Shown: piece by piece, positions 55,877-64,000 of the stretch
Layout: each line of letters opens with the position of its first letter
How positions within the stretch are numbered: the stretch's first letter is position 1
NCBI GenBank assembly: GCA_963930645.1
Contig: OZ005648.1
Span: forward strand, 196,203,304-196,267,303
DNA: 64,000 bases
Origin: Salticus scenicus
Lineage: Eukaryota; Arthropoda; Arachnida; Araneae; Salticidae
Direction: 5' to 3'
Notes under the pieces: model-generated
The model's input: only the letters and a program-made list of their open reading frames with translations
Told to the model about the DNA's origin: nothing
The model's database searches: none
Made by a program: the position numbers and the translations under genes

Positions 55877-58533
55877 TCATTAAACGTCTGCCAGTTGTTT
55901 AATCTTATTTGAATAAAATACTATGTTATAACTGTACCGGAATGAGAAGGAAGCGTAGACAAAATTGTTTCTGATTTTAAATGAATTACTTCAATGCATT
56001 ATTATAACATAGAAAAATTCTTAATATTTATGGCAATCTGAATTGCACTTTTATTTACCTTCTTATTTAGTTGTCAAAGCAACATAAAAAAGATTTTTTA
56101 TTATTATAAATATAGCTAGCACTGGTACCAGAATAGATTTCAGGTACATCGTTAAAACACATTTTTTAACAAAATTTAGCCAATAGAAGGAAGATTTTAA
56201 TTAAAATTTGTCTCAATTTCCATCTACAATTTTAAATTTCACTCTTAAAAAACAGTAGAAATTCATCAATTTTATTTCTTTTTTACTTTACGAATATAAA
56301 TTATGTGAGGAATGCATTGTAATTATAAAAAAAAAAAAGAATCGACTAAGATAATACGTTTTAAGGTCTTCTAAGTTCACTTCTGTTATTTTTATGGTAA
56401 TGTGTGTATGCGTATGTATGCGTATGTATGAGAGTGAACACGATAACGTCGAAATGCTTTGTTCGAATGAGCTGAAAATTTGCAGGTATGTTAAAGGTCA
56501 CCATCGCACGAACTGTATAGATTTTTATGAGTGTTGGATTTTTAGCTCTTTTGCAGAGGCACAAATAAAATTTCTTTATCATTATAGCCTATGAACTCAA
56601 AACATTTAAAGTGGGATAGCATTTACACGCCTTACCTGATTGAGCTAAAAAAAATTTTGGTAGGTTATAGGTCATCCGCGTACAATTAGTACATAGATTT
56701 TCATAACTAAAGATCTTATAATTCTTTTAAAGAGGCACAAAAAGAAATTCTTTATCATTACGGATTATAGACTCAAATTATTTGCAGTGCGCTACTGTCT
56801 GAACTCTATATGTGATTAATATATAAAATGGAATACAGGTTTTTATCCCTAGAACAGTACAGATTATTTACAGTATAGGAGTTAATTTGTTTCTTTTACT
56901 GGTCTACAAAATAGAACTTTTGTACACTGAGGCCTATAGGCTGAAACTATTTAAATTTCTCTTCAGTAATGATATGTGTGTGTGATATTGCAAGCTTACT
57001 ATTTAAACTTTTTTTTTTTTTTTTTTTTTTACAAGGACGCACAATAGAATTTTAATGCATTACAAGCCATTAAATGACATATAATTTTCTGGGAAAGTCT
57101 CAAACACTTTTTTTGTGATTTTCCTTTTTGTTTACTTAATCGGAATACCGAGTGGAGTCATTCCACATTTGTTTTCTTTTTATCACTTAGACCTAAAAAT
57201 TATATTTTGAAACTCAGAACCACAACTCCTTTTAAATTTTAAAGTGTTATACTATCCCATGATGTATTAGTACCTCTATTTGTTTGAACTTACTTAAATT
57301 CAAGTAAACTGCATTTCTGTTGAAGAACAAGAACTTGGTTTTTATAAACCATAAGTGTAGTAATTGTAAAAAAGAACAATGTATTGTAACATCTTTTAAC
57401 ATCCTTATGATTTTGCCGTTCACTGAACAATTTTTCAGAAATGCATCTTATTATTATGTATTTATTATGGATATACTTAGAGGCTGTTTTACCTTTCTGT
57501 GTAATAATAATAATAATCTATGCTGATTACAAAAACATTGATATAAAATAGGTTTAGGATCGATAGGAGCTGTACATGTAAGGAACGCAAATTGCAGGTT
57601 AGTACACCACCCAAAAACATATCTTTTTGAAAAATATTTTAAATGTTTTGTTAGTTTACCGTGATGGCTTACTCTATTTTGGTCTTCCGATACATTTAAA
57701 AAAAATTTTGTATATTACACTTGCTTTTTTGGCACAAGTATATGCATTATAATTAAACACGTAATGAAAAAAACAAAACATGTTATTAGGTAAGGATAAA
57801 ATTAATATTATGTTGAATAAGAAGAAACAATAACAAAATAATAGTAATCATCTAACATCAATGTACAAAGTACACTATAGTTCCAAAATTGCTATTAACG
57901 AAACATATAATACATATAAATATTAGAAATAATAATAGGTTAGTTCTGAAAATTGAAAAAACGTTAAATAATTGCTAACAAGAGAAAAATATTATATAAT
58001 GAACTTATATAATAAGTAGATTAATGCAATTATAAGCAGAATGGCTTCTATGCTCTATGGAGTATATTTATTCAACCTTATGTACATTTTCTAAAAAAAA
58101 ATGAATATTCCATATCTTTGAAAGTAAAAGAAAAAGGAAAACAAAAGAAAGAAATATGTGGTTCACATTCATTATGAAACTCTTTTCATCTATATTATGT
58201 AAATCGATAGAGTCAGAACTGTTTTTTTATGCGTCAATACACGCATTTCATTTTCATAGAAAGTATAAGAAATGTATAACACAGGTTAAGAAGCCTATAA
58301 AAAATTTCTTCATGTTTCTCATAAAGAATCTGAATATTTCTGAGTGTCGCTACAAACCAACGATTAAACCTTTTTATATCTGAATAATATCTGTTAATTT
58401 TATTAATTTGCTTTGCATAAATAATTAAAAAAAAAAAAAAGCTTTAAAGAAACATTTGTCGTAGACCATAATGTATCCAAATTCTTTTTCGAATCTTTGT
58501 AGGAAAGTCAGTAGTTCTAGTTATATCATTACA

Positions 58534-58588
<55 letters not shown>

Positions 58589-58766
58589 CATGTTATATTA
58601 AATTTGGATAACCTTATTTACATAACATCAGTTTCAATGTAAAAAATTTTTACAAAATAAGATGCCCTGCAGATAAAAAACTAATGAACCAAACTCTTTA
58701 ACATTTTTAAACTTTATTGGAAAGGTATAAAGTGCGATTTAAATTAGGCCCATTTTTATTAAAATA
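55877..58766. other. A+T-rich DNA, no gene
   Basis: Contains GTATGCGTATGTAT repeats (56.40-56.43 kb), a T-run (57.01-57.03 kb) and an (AAT)n microsatellite (58538-58585). Two diverged ~190-bp blocks around CAAATAAAATTTCTTTATCATTA (56.56 kb) and CAAAAAGAAATTCTTTATCATTA (56.74 kb) form an old duplication. No ORF has recognisable domains. Confidence 0.5.
58538..58585. repeat. (AAT)n microsatellite
   Basis: About 16 uninterrupted AAT copies. Confidence 0.95.
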
Positions 58767-60325
58767 CTAGCAGGTCTACCCGGCGTTGCCCAGGTTAAAT
58801 CAATAAAATAACTAAATGAAAGTGTTAAAAAAAAAAAAAAATAAAAATAAAAATAAAAAAAAAAAGCATGAAAAACATTTCCGAAAGTCTTTAGTTGAAA
58901 GTATTATCTATATAAATAAAGAGAAGTGTCTGTGTGTGTGTCTGTGTGTGTATCTGCGCTGTGGTGCTCACACTATTGATCGCAGAGCTTCCAAATTTGG
59001 CATATAGGTACCTGGGACCATGCATGTGTGCACCTCATCGAGATTTTTTCGAATTTCGAATTTGAATTTTTTAAATTAATGTTTTTTCGATTTTAAATAT
59101 TGCTTTTAATGCTTCATTTTTCATAAATTTAATTATTTTGCTTCAATCGTCTGCGTATCTTAGCAACGGCTATTACGCAACTTATTTTTATTTAATTCAT
59201 TCATTTGAAGGCGATTTTTTTTTTCTTTTGTTATATTTATTGAAAATAAAAAGAAAAAACTTTTATTTATTCATTTTTTTTTATTTACTGTATTTATCGG
59301 GAAAAATGGTAGTATATTAATAGTAAAAAGGATTAAGTTTATTAAAATTTATTTGTTTATATATATATATATATTTATTTAATCTACTTTTTATTTTATT
59401 TTATTTTATTACATTGGTCGGAATCAAATCGTAATAGAATGTAAATAGAATGGGCTATAAAATACATGGTTCAAAACTAAAATATTTAATAGATTCTGAG
59501 ATACAGTTATCTTTAAAATCGTAGTTCTTAAATAATAGCTGATCCCACCTGTCGTCGATAAATATCCAGATTGAAGTGCCCGGGAAAGATCTTCCTGCAG
59601 GCATGGGAAACCTAGACCTGATGCAATGCGGGCGGGAAAAGAGATGCCGTAGACAGCGGGTACCCGAAGCGAGGTTTGGAGCAATTTCAGTTTATTTTAT
59701 TTTATTTTATTTTTATTTTATTTTTTTTAATTTTTGTCTATAATACGGTGTAAAAAAAATAAATATTAATTCGATTCTTTCGAAAAATCATTTAAATATA
59801 GTGACCAGCGAAGCGGGCGTAGCCTGCTAGTAAATAAATAAATAAATATACAAATGGTACGGCTTTAGTATGGGTAACCCTTGGCGACTTTAAATATTTT
59901 TGTCCATTTTTGTGATGAGTTGAAATGACTATCGCAAATGCATAACTAAAGGTCTCGGCGAGAAACGTCCGATCTACTTCGATGCCAAATTTCAAATTTT
60001 GCCAAAGGGGTCCGATAGGAAAGCTGTTTTTAAAAAACAATCTTAAAAAATCTAAATTATGATTATTTACAATTAAGGTGAGAACATAAAAGAACCTCAC
60101 AAATTAGATATAAAGTATCAATAAAAATGAAAAATATTGTTTTAATGTAGAAAGAAAAGTACTACTTAATTAAATAAAGATTTTAAGCTAATGCCAAATA
60201 TCTCTATAGAAATATTTATCGTCACGCGAATTCCTAATTAAAAAAAGTTACAGCAACTTTCGTAGCGTAACTATTTTTTTTCTCTCTCTCTATTTTTTAT
60301 TATTATTCACGCAAAATTAAAAATA
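58767..60325 (-). mobile_element. Helitron fragment hosting a nested Helitron
   Basis: The minus-strand 3' end (CCTGGGCAACGCCGGGTAGA then CCTGCTAG, followed by T) is at 58767-58770. The body on the right (59.83-60.32 kb) is homologous to parts of the Helitron at 34.1-36.9 kb (GAGAAACGTCCGA, CAAATTTCAAATTTTGCCA, GAGAACATAAAAGAACCTCA). Its 5' end is not seen; another Helitron begins at 60326. Confidence 0.6.
58907..59830 (+). mobile_element. Nested Helitron, second copy
   Basis: Starts TCTATATAAATAAAGAGAAG after A; ends AGCGGGCGTAGCCTGCTAG before T. Closely related to 34752-35781 and in the same orientation. 924 bp. Confidence 0.75.
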
Positions 60326-61856
60326 CTAGTATCGCCCGTGGTCGAAACTCAACCAGTTTTTTTTTTTTTTTTAATAAGCATTTGAATAATAAATACAGAA
60401 ATTCAACATTTCCTTGTAAGCAATATTTCAGCAATCCGCGTTTGTATGATCGATAGATGGCGCTCTCTGAACTGCAGTTGTTAGTAAATATAATAGCCAC
60501 GTGTTTTCTTTCTCCGCCATTACATCATGGAAAATCGATTGCATAATATGATGATATGCAGTGGTGTGATAATTTCACCTTAGCCCACCAGAGGGCGAGC
60601 ATTTCATTACAATCGCGGATTAAATCTACACTTAAAAAAAAAAAAAATCGTTATTAGAATTTATATGATAATTTATATCTGTATGAACTTCTCTACCTAT
60701 TTAACTCAATTTGCCTCAATCGGATTGATTAAAGTGTTTCGTCTGGGCATTTCAACAGCAAAGAACACTTTTAATATCGAATGGTTTGGTTTCGTTTGAT
60801 AAGTACTGAGATTTATTGCTTGCCTCTAGGGCCGCTTATATCTCGAAAATCCGCACCACAAGAGTTTACAAGTTTTTATTATAACAAGAACCAACAGATA
60901 CATGAAACACATAAACAAGGACAATACATCCATGCTTTATCCGGGATTCGAACCCGGGCCCAACTGTATAGAAGTCAGGGACGCTAACCACTGTACCGTC
61001 TGGGCGGCTTTTTAATATCGAAACAATACGCCTACAGCAGTTTGAACATAAATGAAACTGTTGTCAGGCAAATAAAAAATAAATACGGTACAATAAATCC
61101 ACAAAAATAGGCTGAATCACAAGCTGATGTAGTATAATTTACATATTGATGCACAAACATGAAATTTATCGTACGGGTAATATCTCTTTGAATTTAATCT
61201 GACGTAAATCATTAAAAAAAAAAAAAAAAAAAAGGAAAAGGAAAAGGAAAGGAAAGGAAGAAAGAAAAAGAAATAGAATTTTCATAAATCAAACCTTTTT
61301 TTTTATTTGCGTATCTGTCCAATAGTATAAAATTTCGATTTGTTGCTATAGGAACGCGGACGATTGAAATGAAAAAAATTCTAGGGAGATTACTGGTATA
61401 AATAAATGTAAGTGCATAATTTTTTTAATACCTTCCTGACATCGTAAAAAAATAATTTTTGTATTCTGCAAATCTGGCTAATCATACCTTTCGAATGATA
61501 CCACTTTCAACCCTCTACTCCTATAATTAATATGTTAAAAGTGTACAACAAGTTTCATCTTTGCCTTTTATGTATAAATTTTATTTTATTTCCGGAAAAT
61601 AAATAAACGCGTATTTTATTTCCTTATTTTGGCATCAAATATTTCTTTCTTTTAATCCATTTTTAAGTTAAAATGGGGGTTTTATTTAATACCTTTTGAT
61701 CCAATTATCCGAATGAGCTAAAAATTGTGGCATTAGCTAGATTTTTTTCTGAGTAATAAGTGTGCCACTTTTTGTATAGCTGTCGGTTGAACGGTATAGA
61801 TATGTGTAGCGAACTAAAAATCCGGGCAAACAAGCAATCAGCTTTATATATATAGA
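60326..61856 (-). mobile_element. Helitron-like element, third family
   Basis: The minus-strand 5' end TCTATATATATAAAGCTGAT is preceded by A. The 3' end CCACGGGCGATACTAG is followed by T. 1.53 kb, no Rep/helicase. The 3' hairpin is weak. Carries a SINE at 60782-61009. Confidence 0.55.
60782..61009 (-). mobile_element. tRNA-derived SINE with 13-bp target duplication
   Basis: Minus-strand head with CGGTACAGTGGTTAGCG (box A) and GGGTTCGAATCCCGG (box B and T-arm). A short unrelated body follows. Flanked by TTTTAATATCGAA at 60769-60781 and 61010-61022. The acceptor arms do not pair, so it is not a tRNA gene. Confidence 0.85.
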
Positions 61857-61875
61857 TTATAATTTCTTTCTTATA

Positions 61876-62120
61876 AGATGGGCCCCACCATTGGCTGAAC
61901 TGTTCTGTGCTCAAAGCTAGTAGATGGGAAGTGTCTGGTTCGATACTAAATTGCGCATATCGACCTAGCCGCTCCGAGTTTTTATGTTTTCTTTGAAACT
62001 CGTGTAAATAGGGCTAGGACCCCTTAGAAAGACCTCCAAGTAGGGCACTCCACCTTTTAGCCTCGAACCTTAGAGTAGTCAATCGGCCTTCACGGCCCTC
62101 TTCACTTACCGTCCTAGACG
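61876..62120 (+). mobile_element. tRNA-like SINE, second family
   Basis: TGGCTGAACTG fits box A and GGTTCGATACT fits box B, about 40 bp apart, at 61.89-61.95 kb. A body with CTAGCCGCTCCGAG and AGGGCTAGGACCCC follows, up to the foldback element. Target duplication not identified. Confidence 0.55.
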
Positions 62121-62124
62121 CCAG

Positions 62125-62716
62125 AGCTAATGTTATTCTATGGGAAATTTTCTTTACTTATAACTATGCTGACCAAATGTCCCCATTTTCTGGGGACAAA
62201 TGGGGACTTCCTTTTTTTTTTAAAGCATTTTTCTAAGTTTTAAAAAATTGTAGAAAGTAAATAATATTCAGTAATACTTTATTTTTAGTCCTTATTTACT
62301 AGGGATGAAAAAATACATCCACTATTGGATAATTGTAGCAATTTTTAACGCTTCTCTTTTATAAAGGTACTTTGATTTGGTCAGCCTACTTATAACTCAT
62401 TAACTAATACATATTTTTAAATTTTGTTTTCACATTTAGAAAATTCCCAACTGTTAAATTGATGCACCTTTTTTTAAAAACGTATTTTTTAAATTTTTAA
62501 TATTTCATTTTGAAATTGCAAAATGAAAAATTTCACTTATTAAAAATTCGTAATTCACATTTCCAAATAAAATATTTAAAATAAAAAAATACGTTTTTAA
62601 AAAAAGTGTGTCAGTTTAACAGTTGGGAATTTTCTGAATGTGAAAACAGACTTTAAAAATATGGATTAGTTAATGAGTAATAAGTAAAGAAAATTTCCCA
62701 TAGAATAACATTAGCT
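62125..62716. mobile_element. Foldback element with nested MITE
   Basis: AGCTAATGTTATTCTATGGG at the left and its exact inverse at the right. The arms continue through CTTTACTTA/TAAGTAAAG, AGAAAATTCCCAACTGTTAAA / TTTAACAGTTGGGAATTTTCT and ACGTATTTTTT / AAAAAATACGT. Arms are about 170-185 bp once the nested element is removed. Non-coding. Confidence 0.8.
62166..62388. mobile_element. MITE nested in the foldback element, 9-bp duplication
   Basis: TIR GCTGACCAAAT at both ends (inverted), bounded by CTTATAACT at 62157-62165 and 62389-62397. 223 bp. A 9-bp duplication suggests a MULE-like element; 8 bp (hAT) is also possible. Confidence 0.7.
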
Positions 62717-62878
62717 TCGGCTTCTGACGACGATGAGTGAAGCCCCTTAAGCTACACAACACACAATTCTTATACGATGTCATTTTTAATAAATTATCTG
62801 CATGCAGAATACTCACCATTAAAATATATGTTTTAAATTTCTCCTAAAATTTACTTTTAAATTTCTTAGAAAAATCTG

Positions 62879-62915
<37 letters not shown>

Positions 62916-63756
62916 ATTTCAAATAACTAAGTTTTAAATTTTCTAAAGTGCGGCTTTGTAAAATAATTATGCCACAAGAGAATAGCATGGCTTGGCAAAT
63001 TCGTGATACGCATCTCTGAAGTAAAATTTTCTCCCAACATTTTAAAACATTTTTATCCATTGAAGTTGTTATTATTCACTAGAACGTTTGAACAAAGTCC
63101 TTCACGAATACAAAGACAATATATATATCTTTCAGATAAAGCTCATAAATTTTTCATTTGAGGCAATTATTTTGTCTTTTCAGTTGTAGCTGGAAACGTG
63201 TCGAGAATCTGTACGCAAAACTTAGAGACGAATGTAATTTCCTCTGCCAATCTAAGAAAAATGCCTGAATTTTAAATAGAAATATTTTGTTATTCGTATA
63301 GAGAAACTTTTAAATGTAACCATTAAGTATTATTTAAACAAGCTGTATTTAAGCATTTATTATCTGTAAATTTCTTCGCATTTATCTTAGTTAATTTTGG
63401 CATACTCTTTCCTATAATTTATGGTTACAACTTTATTTGTAAAGCAAAACATTTCAATTATTCTCACTGCCGATGCATTTATATATATATATATGTATTT
63501 TTTTCTTTTTTTGTGCTATTATATGTATTTATATATGTATATATTTTTATAAATGTAATTTATTAGAAAATGGCTGTTTAAAGAAATAAATAGAACATAA
63601 TAATTCTAACTTAACATATTTTAGTTAAATGTTATCATCCATCATCATGTCATCAAAGTATAAATACCATCAGTGTTCCTCTAAAATGTTTCGTTATTTT
63701 ATGGGGGGGGGGGGGATCTTTATTCATGTTTTAATATTTTAAATTTATCCTCAGAA
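62717..63756. other. A+T-rich DNA, no gene
   Basis: An A-run lies at 62884-62912, TATATA tracts at 63.48 and 63.53 kb, and a G-run at 63703-63714. Nothing recognisable. Confidence 0.5.
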
Positions 63757-64000
63757 ATCATAGTGATAAATGATAAGGGCGTATACATACGCCAACAGTT
63801 CTCTAGGAACCACTCTAGGGTTTGAACGCGAATATTTAAAATCCCTTTTTTATAAAACGTGTTATATTAGATAAAAGCCTGAAAAAAGGTCTCGTTACAT
63901 ATATATATATATATATATATGTATCTATGGGTTTGAATCGTAGCGATAAATGACCCTGGCATATATATACGCCAATGGTACTCTAGTAATCACTCCAGGG
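63757..64000. repeat. Start of a ~180-bp tandem repeat at the window edge
   Basis: GATAAATGA...TACGCCAA..TCTCTAG.AA.CACTC.AGGG occurs at about 63762-63830 and again at 63942-64000 (period about 180), separated by an AT microsatellite at 63899-63920. It continues past the window end. Confidence 0.65.

Noticed and set aside
58156..58383. 75-aa frame with a plausible-looking start
   Set aside because: No domain, A+T-biased composition, no neighbours or splice context; chance frame.
60937..61007. tRNA gene candidate with GGTTCGAATCC
   Set aside because: Acceptor stems do not pair, and it is part of a SINE with target duplications.

Overview
The window is about 70% A+T and looks like intergenic or heterochromatin-like DNA from an animal, most likely an arthropod. 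A spider or other arachnid is my weak guess, from the style of the transposases and the Helitron-class ends. The signs are Pol III tRNA-derived SINEs with target-site duplications, Tc1/mariner transposons, Helitron and Helentron-type elements, a Ty3/Gypsy LTR retrotransposon and long homopolymer runs. I found no host protein-coding gene, rRNA or functional tRNA.

Layout. 1-5.6 kb: three Helitron-class non-autonomous elements (HINE-like, families named here D and C) in unique A+T-rich DNA. 5.97-20.19 kb: a young Ty3/Gypsy retrotransposon on the minus strand with 2.44/2.47 kb LTRs, a GAAT target duplication, a primer binding site, an intact gag, and a pol split by one frame break inside reverse transcriptase. 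20.4-24.9 kb: diverged direct and inverted repeat modules carrying two TA-flanked elements, one with a broken transposase. 26.6-30.8 kb: a second CAGTCGGTAAC MITE, then a Tc1-like transposon with a probable intron nested inside another TA-flanked element. 34.1-36.9 kb: a Helitron inside a Helitron. 38.4-40.3 kb: a ~126 bp satellite array. 41.1-44.1 kb: a SINE and a HINE with ~597 bp internal tandem repeats. 44.2-51.8 kb: a possible 7.6 kb TIR-bounded composite holding an ~870 bp near-perfect palindrome and tandem HINEs. 52-56 kb: Tc1 and mariner remnants. 58.8-61.9 kb: three Helitron bodies, one nested. 61.9-62.7 kb: a SINE and a foldback element carrying a nested MITE.

How the parts work together. 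The Gypsy element is the only near-complete coding unit. At its gag-pol junction the sequence G-TTA-AAC abuts the gag stop and is followed, after 5 nt, by an 11-bp hairpin. That matches a -1 ribosomal frameshift signal and agrees with the gag and pol frames. Most other elements are non-autonomous or decayed. Several share landing sites: a ~250 bp tandem repeat around 3.2-20.4 kb has been hit by a C element, a D element and the Gypsy element.
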